Shown here: positions 34,961-45,500 of the stretch, in pieces
Layout of the letters: every line of letters starts with the position of its first letter
Position numbering within the stretch: position 1 is the first letter of the stretch
NCBI GenBank assembly: GCA_903820035.1
Contig: CAIJFT010000054.1
Location: forward strand, 1-51,764
Source: an uncultured Opitutia bacterium
GTDB lineage: Bacteria > Verrucomicrobiota > Verrucomicrobiia > Opitutales > Opitutaceae
Direction of reading: 5' to 3'
Length of the DNA stretch: 51,764 nucleotides
Notes under the pieces: generated by a model
Database searches by the model: none
Told to the model about the DNA's origin: nothing
Seen by the model: the letters and a program-made list of their open reading frames with translations, nothing else
Made by a program: the position numbers and the translations under genes

Positions 34961-35107
34961 GTTGAGCGTTGATGACCGAGAGTTCGGAGAAAGACCCCAG
35001 GGTGGGGCCCGATGTCCGCATCGGGCCGGCACCTATCACTTGAAACGAAACGCCCCGTGGCAGACCTCGGATCCCGCCGATTGGTCTCTCAACCCTCAAC
35101 GCTCAAC
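34961..35107. repeat. Inverted repeat GTTGAGCGTTGA flanking a palindromic repeat
   Basis: GTTGAGCGTTGA (34961-34972) and its exact reverse complement (35096-35107) flank a 123-bp segment. The match continues imperfectly inwards (GAGAG on both sides). The segment contains the single CCCGATGTCC-type repeat at 35001-35027. It occupies most of the 192-bp gap between a TonB receptor gene and the GH2 gene. It may be a small non-autonomous element or a long-range hairpin. Confidence 0.5.
35001..35027 (+). repeat. CCCGATGTCC-type palindromic repeat (single copy)
   Basis: GGTGG is followed by GGCCCGATG-TCCG-CATCGGGCC, a perfect 9-bp stem with a 4-nt loop. It is the same family as the inverted pair at 19595-19669; the flanking GGTGGG and the core CCCGATGTCC are shared. 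Confidence 0.65.
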
Positions 35108-35139
35108 GGCATGATCCCGACCGAGTGACTGCTTCCCCG

Positions 35140-37230
35140 ATGCATCGCCTCCGCCGCCGCCTTACCCTGTTCCTGCTGGTCCTGTGCGCCGGCGAAATAT
35201 TTGCGCAGGCTCTGCCCGGTCCCGCGCCGGCCGGCGTTGCCGCCGACGTGCGGCGGATTTCCCTGAGCGGCCAGTGGAAGTTCACCGCGGACTACCAGGA
35301 CTGGGGCGACCGCGCGGAATGGTTTTCCCCGCAGCTCAATGACGGCGTGTGGGACACCGTGAAGGTGCCGCATACCTGGTCGCATGATCCGCGGTTCGTC
35401 GGTTTTGTGGGCGCCGGCTGGTACCGTTTGAAATTCACCGCGCCCGCCGTCGCTCCGGGGGAACACGTGCGGCTCGCGTTCGGCGCCGTGTTCCGCCGCG
35501 CCCGCGTGTGGTTGAACGGCGAACTGCTCGGCGTCCACGACTTCGGCTACACGCCGTTTGAGTTCGACGTTGCGGGTCGCCTCAAGCCCGGTGAGTCGAA
35601 CTGGCTCGTCGTTTGCGCCGACAACCGCTGGACGCGCTCCTTCGGCCCGGCGCCGCCGCAGCAGGTGCTGGCGTGGTGGGACGACGGCGGCATCATCCGC
35701 GACGTCGACCTGCGAGTGGGGGCGCCGGTTTACGTGGCGAAACAGAAAGTCGAGGCGACGCCCGATCTCGTCGCCGGCACCGCCGTTGTGCGCGTGCAGG
35801 CCTGGGTGAGGAATACGACCCGGCTCGCGCAACGCGTGAAGGTGTCGACCGAGGTGGCGCGGGAGCAACAGTGGCTGCCGCTCCCGCCCGTCTCCAGAGA
35901 GGCAGACATCGCCGCCGGCGCGACCGCCCGCGTGGAATTCAGTTTCTCCCTCGGGCGCGACCAGGTGTCGCTGTGGCAGCTCGATGCCCCGGTGCTTTAT
36001 CAACTGCGCACCTCGGTGGCCGGGCAGGCGCGCGAGACGGTGACGTTCGGGGTGCGGCGCTTTGAAACCCGCGGGACGCAGCTGCTGTTGAACGGGCAGC
36101 CCATCCGCCTCGCCGGCGCCAACCGCCACGCGAGTTATCCCGGCGGCGGTCAGGACGAGCCGGCGGACGTGGTCGTGCGCGACCTGCAGCTCATGAAGTC
36201 GGCCGGCTTCGTTTTCCAGCGCCTGACGCATTACCCGGTGGCGCCCGTCGCCCTCGAGTGGGCCGACCGCCACGGCATGCTCCTCATTGCGGAGGCGAGC
36301 CAGACCCACCAGCCCGACCAGAATCTGGACGATCCGGAGTTGCAGGCCGCGTTTCGCGCCCAGCATCGGGAGATGGTGGAGCGCGATTGGAACCACCCGT
36401 CGGTCGTCGCGTGGAGTGTCGCGAACGAGATCGCGGCGGACACCCCGCCGGGCGTGCGCTGGGTGAAAACCATGCGCGACTTCACCCGTGAGCTCGACCC
36501 CACGCGGCCCGTGGTGTTCGCCAGCAACACGGTGGCCAAGGCGAACCTCAAACCCGAGGCCGAAGGTTCCTTCCATGGCGACTTCGTCTGCCTCAACACC
36601 TATGGCGCGACGCCCCAGCAGAACGCGGCGAACATCGACCGCGCCCATGCGCTCTATCCCGACAAACCGCTGGTCGTTACCGAATATGGTCTGCGGCGCA
36701 ACGCGGTGGACGATGAGACCGAGCGCGTGGATTGGTTCCGCGAGATGCTTGCGCTCATCCGCGAGCGACCGTTTCTCTCCGGGGCGTCCATCTGGAGTTT
36801 CAACGACTATCGCAGTCGCTACGTTGGCACGAGCGCCAACGGCTGGCGCGAGTGGGGCCTCGTCGATCCCGAGGGGAAACCGAGCGAGACGTACCACGCG
36901 TTGCGGCGGGAACACTCTGGCTTCGTGGTGCGCGCGGCGACGTTGGCGGGCGGCGTCCTTACGGTGAGGATGGAGCCGCGGACGGACTTCCCGATTTTTC
37001 CCGCGGCCGACTGCGAGTTGCGGGTCAACTTCCTGGATGGCCAGATCCGGCCCCTCGCGACCACGGTGCTGTCCTTGCGCCCGGGCGTGGAAATGAAGAC
37101 TTCAGCTCCCGCCGGTGCCGGCGGCTTCCGGCTCGAAGTCTGGCGGGGTGGATTTCGCACCGCGACGTGGACTTCGGTCAATTTAGGGAAGCCTCGCGCT
37201 GCGCCGGCGACCAAGCCCGCTTTGCCGTGA
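35140..37230 (+). CDS. Glycoside hydrolase family 2 (beta-galactosidase/beta-glucuronidase-like), exported
   Basis: This retaining exo-glycosidase has 696 residues. It has a signal peptide (about 1-23), a GH2 sugar-binding jelly roll (about 36-195: LSGQWKFTADYQD, VPHTWSHDPRF, GWYRLKF, VWLNGELLGVHDFGYTPFEFDV), an immunoglobulin-like domain (about 200-315) and the TIM barrel (about 318-600). The catalytic acid/base is Glu430 in SVANEIA and the nucleophile Glu515 in VTEYG. Beta-galactosidase or beta-glucuronidase activity is typical; the exact sugar cannot be read from sequence. It lies between a TonB receptor and a GH16 gene, both linked to LacI-type operators. ATG at 35140 is chosen over GTG at 35125 because it begins the signal peptide. 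Confidence 0.9.
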   Translation: MHRLRRRLTLFLLVLCAGEIFAQALPGPAPAGVAADVRRISLSGQWKFTADYQDWGDRAEWFSPQLNDGVWDTVKVPHTWSHDPRFVGFVGAGWYRLKFTAPAVAPGEHVRLAFGAVFRRARVWLNGELLGVHDFGYTPFEFDVAGRLKPGESNWLVVCADNRWTRSFGPAPPQQVLAWWDDGGIIRDVDLRVGAPVYVAKQKVEATPDLVAGTAVVRVQAWVRNTTRLAQRVKVSTEVAREQQWLPLPPVSREADIAAGATARVEFSFSLGRDQVSLWQLDAPVLYQLRTSVAGQARETVTFGVRRFETRGTQLLLNGQPIRLAGANRHASYPGGGQDEPADVVVRDLQLMKSAGFVFQRLTHYPVAPVALEWADRHGMLLIAEASQTHQPDQNLDDPELQAAFRAQHREMVERDWNHPSVVAWSVANEIAADTPPGVRWVKTMRDFTRELDPTRPVVFASNTVAKANLKPEAEGSFHGDFVCLNTYGATPQQNAANIDRAHALYPDKPLVVTEYGLRRNAVDDETERVDWFREMLALIRERPFLSGASIWSFNDYRSRYVGTSANGWREWGLVDPEGKPSETYHALRREHSGFVVRAATLAGGVLTVRMEPRTDFPIFPAADCELRVNFLDGQIRPLATTVLSLRPGVEMKTSAPAGAGGFRLEVWRGGFRTATWTSVNLGKPRAAPATKPALP

Positions 37231-37383
37231 GTTGCCTGCGATTTGGTTTCCGAGCCGTGAGCTGGGTTCGCACGCGAGCCGCGAAACGCGTGGAAGAGGG
37301 GCCCGAGCCGGTTGACCGGGAGAGCTTTCGCGGTCTTCGCGGATTCGCGTGAGCCCGTTTCTGATTGGGCGGCGGAGTGTCTG

Positions 37384-37399
37384 GGTTAACGGTTTCACC
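37384..37399. promoter_or_regulatory. LacI-type operator (site e)
   Basis: GGTTAACGGTTTCACC differs from the consensus at one position. It lies 52 bp upstream of the proposed GTG start (37452) of the GH16 gene, and GTTGC follows as at sites b and c. Confidence 0.7.
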
Positions 37400-37451
37400 G
37401 CATGTTGCGTTGAAAAACAGGTCGAATCCTCCGCCACTGGGTCTTCCCTCC

Positions 37452-39266
37452 GTGACTCCACTTGCCATCGGAATTTGCGCCGCCGCCCTCCTCGCCGTCC
37501 CGCTCGTCCGCGCGACGCCGCCCGCGCCGGACTACGAGTTGCTCTTCGCCGACGAATTCAACGGCGACCGCGTCAACGAGCGCGACTGGATGTTCCGCAC
37601 CGGTCCGCGCACAGGCACCGGCATCGACGGGCTCAATCTTGCACGCAACGTCCGCGTGGTCGACGGGCACCTGATCGTGACTGCCCGTCATGAGGTGGTC
37701 GAGGGCAAGCCCGCGAACACCGGCGGCGGAGTGATCTCCAAGCACCGGTTTGGCTACGGCTACTATGAATGTCGCTCGCGGCCGTTCATGGCGGGCCGCG
37801 GGGTGCACACGGCCTTCTGGCAGCGCGGGATGGGTGGCCCCGAGAACAATTCCCTCTTCGAAATCGACTCCCACGAAATTGATTCTACCCAGAAGATCGC
37901 CTGCAACAACCTGTACGTCGACGTCTCGACCCGCGGCTTCATGGAGCTGGCGTGGCCGCATCGCGCGCAGGTGCCGTTGCAGTTGCCGCCCGACGGCTGG
38001 TGGGTCGACGCGTACGAGTACACGCCCGATGGCGTGGTTTTTTACGATCACGGCAAGGTCGTGGCGCGCGCGGAGTTTCCCGATCTGGTCGCGCAGCAGA
38101 ACGTGTGGCTCACCGCGCTCAACGGGGTCGGCAAGATCGACGCGGATAAACAGCCGGGCGAGTCGCGCTTCGACTATTTCCGCTTCTACGCGCGCGACTA
38201 CCCCGGCGCGAATCTCCTGGGCAACGGCGGCTTCGAGTACAATCAGGACAAGGTCGATCTGCAGCGCCCGGTGGCGTGGCGCGAATCAGGCGACGAGGCC
38301 GCAAGCCGCGTGGTCCGCGGCGGGGCGGCGCACGGCGACTTCAAACTCCGCCATTCCGCCGAGCGCGCCTACGCGGTGACGACGGCGCAGACCCTCCAGT
38401 TCATCCGCAACGGCGACTACGAGGTGCGAGCCCGCGTGCGGCGCGGCGGTGCGGCGAAGGTCGCGCGCTTGGTCGTCTCGGATTTTGGCGGGGAGATTCT
38501 GACGGTGGACGTTCCCGTCGCCGAGAGGTGGACCAACGTCCGCCTCCCGCGGGTCGCGGTGGCGAACCAAGGCGTGACGGTCGCGGTCGTGTCCGAGGGC
38601 GGTGCGGGCGATTGGCTGGAGATCGACGAGGTGCAGTTCATGAAACCGCCCTTGCCCGGACAGGAGGTGCGACCGACGCGCTCGCTGGCCTGGCGCGAGG
38701 GCGATCCGCTGTGGACGCTCGCGACGCGCGAGGTGATTTCGTTTTCGGGCGACGAAAAATTCTATTTCTTCGGCCGCAACTGCGGCCTCGGTGAGGCGAT
38801 GACGGTGTCCTTCGTGATGCAGCCCGCGAAACGGGCCGATACGTTCCCGATTACGCGCCTGCCGAAGACTGGTGACGCGGGGTGGGGCGTAGGCCTGGCG
38901 GCGAACGGCGCGGTTTCATTCCGGCTCGGCAGCCACGCGAGTCACCGCGATGTGGTCGTGCCGGACGGCTATCGCGCCGGTGCGACCGTGCGCGTGACGT
39001 GCGTGTACGACCACGGCATGGCGCTCGTGTACCTCGACGGTGTGCTCCGCCAACGCGTCGAGGGCCTGACGTTTTCCCCGACCGATGCCACCGCCCCCGG
39101 CCGCCTCGGCGCCAACAGTGGCCTCTATGACGCGGTGGGTGACGTCACGCTCACGGCTGCCTCACCGGTGCCGAAGTCGCAGCGTTTCCAAAATTACGCC
39201 GGCACCCTCGGCGATATCCGCATCTACAACCGCGCGCTCACCGCGGCTGAGATCGCCGGGCGCTGA
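37452..39266 (+). CDS. GH16-family endoglycanase-like protein with C-terminal LamG domain, exported
   Basis: This is a retaining endo-acting enzyme of the GH16 type (laminarinase/agarase/carrageenase superfamily). It is 604 residues with a signal peptide (about 1-21). The catalytic domain (about 27-255) begins YELLFADEFNGDRVNERDW and carries the signature FEIDSHE with nucleophile Glu137, Asp139 and acid/base Glu142. A beta-sandwich of carbohydrate-binding type follows (about 258-415), then a LamG-like domain (about 440-600; YLDGVLRQRV, GDIRIYNRALTAAEIAGR). GTG at 37452 is chosen because it begins the signal peptide and leaves the operator (37384-37399) outside. A longer frame starting at TTG 37365 is unlikely. 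The specific glycan is unknown. Confidence 0.85.
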   Translation: MTPLAIGICAAALLAVPLVRATPPAPDYELLFADEFNGDRVNERDWMFRTGPRTGTGIDGLNLARNVRVVDGHLIVTARHEVVEGKPANTGGGVISKHRFGYGYYECRSRPFMAGRGVHTAFWQRGMGGPENNSLFEIDSHEIDSTQKIACNNLYVDVSTRGFMELAWPHRAQVPLQLPPDGWWVDAYEYTPDGVVFYDHGKVVARAEFPDLVAQQNVWLTALNGVGKIDADKQPGESRFDYFRFYARDYPGANLLGNGGFEYNQDKVDLQRPVAWRESGDEAASRVVRGGAAHGDFKLRHSAERAYAVTTAQTLQFIRNGDYEVRARVRRGGAAKVARLVVSDFGGEILTVDVPVAERWTNVRLPRVAVANQGVTVAVVSEGGAGDWLEIDEVQFMKPPLPGQEVRPTRSLAWREGDPLWTLATREVISFSGDEKFYFFGRNCGLGEAMTVSFVMQPAKRADTFPITRLPKTGDAGWGVGLAANGAVSFRLGSHASHRDVVVPDGYRAGATVRVTCVYDHGMALVYLDGVLRQRVEGLTFSPTDATAPGRLGANSGLYDAVGDVTLTAASPVPKSQRFQNYAGTLGDIRIYNRALTAAEIAGR

Positions 39267-39529
39267 GCGAACCGCGGCTTCGCGGTCGCATGGAGGCGCG
39301 GTGACTTCACTCCGCGGTTTGCCGTTGCCGACCTTTCAGGAGGAAGCAAAGGTATCGGAGCTTCGCGTTAGCACACGCCGACTCCGTTGCCTCCTGTGAA
39401 GTGGTCCGAGTGACGTCCGGTAGCGCGACCGCGATATGAGGAGTGCCCCGTCGAGCTTGTGTTGCGCCGGTCACGTGCTGAATCCTATTTGCCCCGCCGC
39501 CGTCTTTCCCGGCGGAACTACCCCGTGCG
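39267..39529 (+). other. 263-bp promoter gap before two TonB receptor genes
   Basis: ACCGCG-GCTT-CGCGGT near the start forms a 6-bp hairpin that may end the GH16 transcript. No intact LacI-type palindrome is found; GTGACTTCAC (39301-39310) is palindromic but its spacing is wrong. The promoter for the following receptor-oxidoreductase cluster must lie here but was not identified. Confidence 0.4.
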
Positions 39530-42517
39530 ATGAAGTTACCCCTCCTGTTTCGTCTCCTTGGCGCCTGGCTCGTCCTTGCGCTCCCGCCTTTGATCGTTGC
39601 GGCCGATTCTCCGGCCGCCGCCGGCACCATCACCGGCCGGATCTTCAATCCCGCCACCGGCGAATATCTTCGCAACGCCGAGGTGCGGGTGGTCGGCGGG
39701 CCGTCGGTCGCCTCGCAGGACGGCGGCTTCTACCGGCTGTCCGGCGTGGCCTCGGGGGAGGTCACGCTGGTCGTCGATTTCACCGGCTACCGCAGCGCGA
39801 CGGCGACGGTGCGGGTTGCGGCCAGTGGCTCGGTTACGCGTGACTTCGAACTCACGAGCTCGCTGCAGGCGGCCGCGGCCGACGGTACGGTGAAGCTCGA
39901 CGCCTTTGTCGTCGCGAGCCAGCGCGAGGGCAATGCGAAGGCCATCATGGAACAGCGCCACTCGATGAATATCACCAACAGCGTCTCGTCCGACGTCTTC
40001 GGCGATGTCGCCGAGGGCAATGTCGGCGAATTCCTCAAGCACCTGCCGGGGGTGGATTTCGATGCGACCGACGGCACCGTGCGTTACGTGACGTTGCGCG
40101 GTCTCGGCTCGGAATACGCCGGCGTGACGGTCGACGGCATGAGTTTCCCGAGCGCCGATGCCAACGCGTCCGCCGGACGCGCGTTTAGCTTCGAACAGGT
40201 TTCGCTCAGCGCGATGGAGTCGATCGAGGTTTCGAAAACCATCAGTGCCGACGTCGACGCGAGTTCCCCCGCGGGCACGATCAACCTCAAGACGAAGCGC
40301 GCCTTCGACCGCGCCGGCCGCCGTGTCTCCGCGTCGGTCAGCCTCACCGCGCAGTCCGACCAGTTCACCCTCGGCCGCAATTATGGTCCCGGCGACGACC
40401 GGACCGCGAAACTGTTTCCGAGCGCGCAGCTGGAATACTCCGATCTCTTCCTCAACAAGCGCCTCGGCCTGGTCTTCGGCGTGAGCGAGTCGAACTCCTA
40501 CCTCCAGCGGGCGCCGACGACCATGACGTACAATTACGCGCCGACGGCCGCGTCGCCCGAGCCGGTCGCGCTCACCGCGATCCGCGTGCAGCAGATTCAC
40601 CAGACGATCGAGCGCTTCGCGGCGTCGTTCACGGCGGACTTCAAGGCGACGCCGCACCTCGTGCTTTCGCTCAGTGTGATGTACAACCATTCGGACGTCT
40701 GGTCCGGCCAGCGTGCCGCCACCTTCAACACCGGCGCTCGCACCACGCAGGTGGTCGGGGCAAACCCGCTCACGAATTTCGTCACGACGGCCAACGGCAG
40801 CTTCACGATCGAGCCGCAAGGCGTCGCCAAAGTCGGCAACGGCAAGTCCTACACGCCGCGTTTCGAGTACAACCGGGGTGAACTCACCGTCGAGGGGCGT
40901 TTCGGGGTGTCCGATTCCGTGAGCGGTTACGACCCGATGAAGTACCGCGACTCGGTCTTCTCCCCCGGCGTGCTCACGCTCTCCAATGTCCGGTTCAGTG
41001 CGGTGCGCTCTTCACTCAAGGACGGCGACTGGAAGATCACCCAGACCACCGGTGGCGACTGGAACAATGGCGCGCTCTTCAGTTCGCCGGCGATCACGCT
41101 GAACGACGGACGCTACGCGCGCAACGGCCTCTACGCCGGCGAGGGCATCGTGACCTATCGTACGCGCCTGCCGTTGCCCGTCGTGTGGAAAGGTGGCGTG
41201 AAGTGGAAGCGCGAGACGCGGGATTTTCAGAACCGCCGCTCGGCTTCGTTCTACAACTACACCGGCCCCGGCGCGGGCGTCGGGGCGTTCCGCGACTTCC
41301 GCTCAAACCTGAATCTCGATTTCAGCGAGCAGGAACTCTTCATCGCGTCCAACGGCGGGGGCGGTGTTTTCCTGCCCGACCTCATGAAGGTTGCGGCGGC
41401 GTACCGCGCGCATCCGGAGTATTTCACGCCGAGCATGACCGGCACAGACTACTACAACGCCTACGTCGCCAACGCGAAACACTACGAGGAGGACATCACG
41501 GCATTGTACGGCATGGCCACGACGAAGCTCGGTCCGGTGAACCTGCGTGCGGGCGTGCGGCGGGAGGAAACCGACACGGACTCGAGGGAGTTCGACGCGC
41601 TCTCGTCACGCGAAGTCGCCGCCGCCGGCTATGCGGTGTCGGCGGGCCGTGCGACGACCGTGCCGGGCGTGCAGTACCAGTTCCTCTCGCGGCCGCGTCT
41701 CCATCGCGTCGGTAACTACGCGAACCTCTTCCCCAGCGCGGCGCTGAAGTACAATTTCACGCGCACGCTCGATCTGCAGGTGGGCTTCAGCCAGACGGTG
41801 AAGCGGCCGCAGTTCGGTGACGTCGCCGGCGTCTGGGTGATCAACGACGACAACCTCACCATCACGGCGCCCAACGTGAACCTGAAACCCGAGACGTCGA
41901 AGAACTACTCGGTACGGTTGGCGCGCTATTTCGAGCCGGTCGGTCTCGTCGCCCTCAACTTCTTCCAAAACGACATCACGGGCCTCCACCTCGCCAACAC
42001 GCGCGTGAGCGGCGATCAGTTCAACGCCGGCGATCCGACCTACGACGGCTACACGTTTGTCACCACCGTGCAGAGCGCGAACAACGTTCGCGTGCGCGGT
42101 ATGGAGGTGGAATACAGTCAGAGTCTCTCGTTCCTGCCCGGGGCGCTTAACGGCCTCGGCGTGCGCGCCAGTTACACGCGGAATTACGCACAGGTTCTCA
42201 TCGCCAACATGGCGCCGCACCTCGTCACCGCGGGCCTGAGTTACAATCAGGGTCGGCTCGGCTCCTACGCCAACCTGAACTGGTCTGCGGCGCGACCGAC
42301 CCTCGCCAACGGCACGCGTTTCCAGCGGCAGCGGATCAACCTCGACCTCGGCGGTTCGTATCGCCTCACCGCGCGGCTGAACGCGTTTTTCTCGGTGCGC
42401 AACGTGCTCAACCGGCCCTACATCATCATGGAGCGCTCCGGCAACAATCCGGCCGCTTCGCAGTTCTTCCAAAAATTCGGCGTCACGCCCACGGTCGGCC
42501 TGAAGACCACGTTCTGA
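39530..42517 (+). CDS. TonB-dependent receptor with N-terminal carboxypeptidase-regulatory-like domain
   Basis: This is a 995-residue outer-membrane transporter. It has a signal peptide (about 1-25), a carboxypeptidase-regulatory-like domain (about 32-108, GTITGRIFNPATGEYLRNAEV), a TonB-box-like VKLDAFVVAS (121-130), a plug (NVGEFLKHLPGVDFD, VTLRGLGSEYAGVTVDGM, MESIEVSKTISADVDASSPAGTINL) and a barrel ending VGLKTTF. It is closest in the window to the receptor at 11502 (REGNAKAIM.QR, GEYLRN/QEYLRN, EYxGVxVDGM-like blocks). It starts a probable operon with the next receptor (60-bp gap), two FAD oxidoreductases and possibly the SGNH-GH16 gene. There is no SusD partner. Confidence 0.92.
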   Translation: MKLPLLFRLLGAWLVLALPPLIVAADSPAAAGTITGRIFNPATGEYLRNAEVRVVGGPSVASQDGGFYRLSGVASGEVTLVVDFTGYRSATATVRVAASGSVTRDFELTSSLQAAAADGTVKLDAFVVASQREGNAKAIMEQRHSMNITNSVSSDVFGDVAEGNVGEFLKHLPGVDFDATDGTVRYVTLRGLGSEYAGVTVDGMSFPSADANASAGRAFSFEQVSLSAMESIEVSKTISADVDASSPAGTINLKTKRAFDRAGRRVSASVSLTAQSDQFTLGRNYGPGDDRTAKLFPSAQLEYSDLFLNKRLGLVFGVSESNSYLQRAPTTMTYNYAPTAASPEPVALTAIRVQQIHQTIERFAASFTADFKATPHLVLSLSVMYNHSDVWSGQRAATFNTGARTTQVVGANPLTNFVTTANGSFTIEPQGVAKVGNGKSYTPRFEYNRGELTVEGRFGVSDSVSGYDPMKYRDSVFSPGVLTLSNVRFSAVRSSLKDGDWKITQTTGGDWNNGALFSSPAITLNDGRYARNGLYAGEGIVTYRTRLPLPVVWKGGVKWKRETRDFQNRRSASFYNYTGPGAGVGAFRDFRSNLNLDFSEQELFIASNGGGGVFLPDLMKVAAAYRAHPEYFTPSMTGTDYYNAYVANAKHYEEDITALYGMATTKLGPVNLRAGVRREETDTDSREFDALSSREVAAAGYAVSAGRATTVPGVQYQFLSRPRLHRVGNYANLFPSAALKYNFTRTLDLQVGFSQTVKRPQFGDVAGVWVINDDNLTITAPNVNLKPETSKNYSVRLARYFEPVGLVALNFFQNDITGLHLANTRVSGDQFNAGDPTYDGYTFVTTVQSANNVRVRGMEVEYSQSLSFLPGALNGLGVRASYTRNYAQVLIANMAPHLVTAGLSYNQGRLGSYANLNWSAARPTLANGTRFQRQRINLDLGGSYRLTARLNAFFSVRNVLNRPYIIMERSGNNPAASQFFQKFGVTPTVGLKTTF

Positions 42518-42577
42518 TTGCCCCTGTCGCCTGCGTCCAAACCGGCGATGTCCACGGCCACTCCAACTACCCCTTCG

Positions 42578-45500
42578 ATGAAATCCCGTTCCCTGTTTGC
42601 CGCTGTCGTCGGCGCGCTGGCGTTGTCGTTTTTATCCGTGACGTCCGTCCGGTCCGCCGCCGCCGGCGTCGCCGCCGCGATCTCCGGCCGCGTGCAGAAC
42701 GTCGCGACCGGTCAGTTTCTCAACAACGCCCGCGTAACCGTGCGCGGCACCGACATCATCGCGTTCACCGACCAGAGCGGCGCCTACCGGCTGCCGCAGG
42801 TACCCGCCGGTCAGGTCATACTCGACGTCTTCTACACCGGACTCGACCCGCAATCCGTCCCGCTCGAACTTGGGTCCGGTCAAAGCGCGAGCCGGAACTT
42901 CGAGCTCACCAGTGCCGCGCGGTATGGCGACGGCAGTGTGGTGAAACTCGACGCCTTCACCGTTGCGACGGCCCGCGAGACCAACGGCCAGGCGATCGCG
43001 ATCAACGAGCAGCGTTTCGCGTCCAACCTTAAAAACGTGGTCGCCGCCGATTCACTGGGCGACGTGATGGACGGCAACATCGGCGAGTTCCTCAAGTTTG
43101 TGCCGGGGCTCACCCCGGAGTACGATTACGAGGACGGCACGACGGTCTCCACGGTTTCGATCCGCGGCTTCGCGCCGCACATGGTCGCCGTTTCCAGCGA
43201 CGGTGCGCAGATGGCCAATACGTCGAATGCGCTCGGCGACTCGCGGGCGTTTTCCTTCAACCAGGCCTCGATCAACAACGTTTCGCGCATCGAGGTCGCC
43301 AAGGTGCCGACGCCGGCCAACCGCGCCGATTCGCTCTCGGGTTCGGTCAATATGGTGAGCAAGAGCGCGTTTGAGCGGAAGACGATGGAGTTCCGTTACA
43401 ACCTCAACCTCGCCGCCAACAGCGAGAATTTCACGCTGCAACGGACTCCGCACACGACCGACGAGAAGATCTACAAGCTAACACCCGGCGGGAACTTCGA
43501 CCTGACCCTGCCGCTCGGCCCCCGCTTCGGCCTGGTCATGACCGGTGCCGCCTCCGAGCGTTACGCCAAGCTCCATTATTCCTACAAGACCTACAACGCG
43601 AATGCCGCCGGCACCGGCGCGACGCCGGCGAATCCCTATCTTCAGACCTACCGCCTGCTCGATTCTCCGCGTACGCTCGTGCGCCAGTCGATCGGTTTGA
43701 AGGCCGACGGGAAGGTCACCCGCTACGGTATACTTTCGGTCAGCGGACAGGTTAGCCATTTTGCCTCCACGCGCATTGCGACGGAATTCACGTCCAGCGC
43801 CGGCAACAATGCCACGCCCACGCCCGCGACGGGGGTTCCGCTTTCGTACGGGAGCGACTATACGGTCGGCGCCACCGGCCGCGGTTCGGTCACACTGGGT
43901 GGTGCGACCTCGACCCACATCGTCACCGACGCGAGCGCCGGCAACGTCCGTTACCGTTACGACAACGGGGTGTGGCGACTCACGCTCGCGGCCGACCAGT
44001 CGTGGGCGGAGGGCGGCTACCGCGATCAGAGCGAGGGACACTTCCGGCAAATGGCGATTTCCCTCCGCAATCCGGCGCGGCTGGAGTTTCGCAACGTGAA
44101 CCAGGTGCGACCGGAGTCGCTCCGGATTTTCGACAACACCAACCGCGAGGTGGATCTCTACGACATCAACAACTACCAGCTCACCACGGTGAACTCGACG
44201 CCCCGGCGCACCCGCGAGGATTTCGAGGGCGGTTCGGTGGACCTCGGTCGCACGCTGGGATTTCTCCCGTTCCCGGCCTCGGTGCAGATCGGGGCCCAGC
44301 AGCGCACGCAGACGCGGGACATTCGCCGCCGAAACGAGAACTGGACCTACAACGGCATCAACGGCGACCGCTCGCCCGCGCCGTTTGTCTCGCCGGTCTA
44401 TTTTGGGCAGTATCACTACTACGGATTCCGCAATCTCCCGCATGTCTCGCCGATCCTCGCGTACCGTGCCTATCAGGCGAACCCCGCGCTTTTCACGAAG
44501 ACCGCGGCCCAGCTCGTGACCGAGGAGACGTTTCGGATCAACAACTCGCAGCTTTTCGAGGAGGGAGTTACCGCCGCCTACGCGCAGACGGAGTTCAGCC
44601 TCTTCAAGTCGCGTCTCAAGGTGCTCACCGGCGTGCGGTACGAGAATACGGAGACCGAGGGACTCGGCGCCCTTGTCGACACGAGCGCTGTCTGGGCGCG
44701 TAATTCCGACGGGACTTTTGTGCGCAACGCCGCGGGCCAGCGGGTCCGCCGGGTCGACGCCGGCGCCGTCAGCTCGATGGAGCAGCTCCGGCTCACGCAC
44801 CAGGAGCGAAAGTACCAGGCGAACCGCGGCTACGACGGTTATTACCCGAGCCTGCATGTGACCTACCAGGTGACGGAGAATCTCATTGGCCGGGCGGCGT
44901 GGGCGCAGACCTACGGCCGGCCCAACCTCAACAACCTCATCCCAACCGCCCAAGTGGATGAAGCCGATCTCGACGCCGCGCAGCTCGGCGATCCTTCGGT
45001 GGTAAAAGGTAACATCACCGTCACCAACACCGGGCTGCGCCCATGGTCGGCCGACAACTACGACCTGGCCTTGGAATATTACTCGAAGGGCGGAGGCCTA
45101 TTCAGCGCGGGCGTATTCCTGAAGGACATCCGAGGATTCTTTTCCGATACCGTGCGCATCGCGAACGCCACCGACCTTGAGGAGTTCGGGCTCGACCCGC
45201 GCTACCTGGGCTGGCGCGTCAGCACGCAGGTTAACGGCGGTTCCGCGCGGGTTTATGGCGCCGAGTTCAATGTGCGGCAGTCGCTGGGCGAACTGGGCGC
45301 CTGGGGCCGCCCCGTCACCGTCTTCATCAATGGCACGAAGCTGCGGCTCGAGGGCGAGAGCACGGCGGCGTTCAACGCCTTCACGCCCGAGAGCCTGAAC
45401 TGGGGTTTCAGCTACACCCGGCGCCCTGCGACGTTCATGGCGAAGTGGAATTATCGCGGCAAACGCCGTCTCGGGGCGCAGCCGGCCCTCGGGGCTGATG

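Noticed and set aside
39301-39310. GTGACTTCAC palindrome before a TonB receptor gene, considered as another LacI-type operator
   Set aside because: The half-sites are 4 bp closer than in the other five sites, and LacI-type proteins require fixed spacing.
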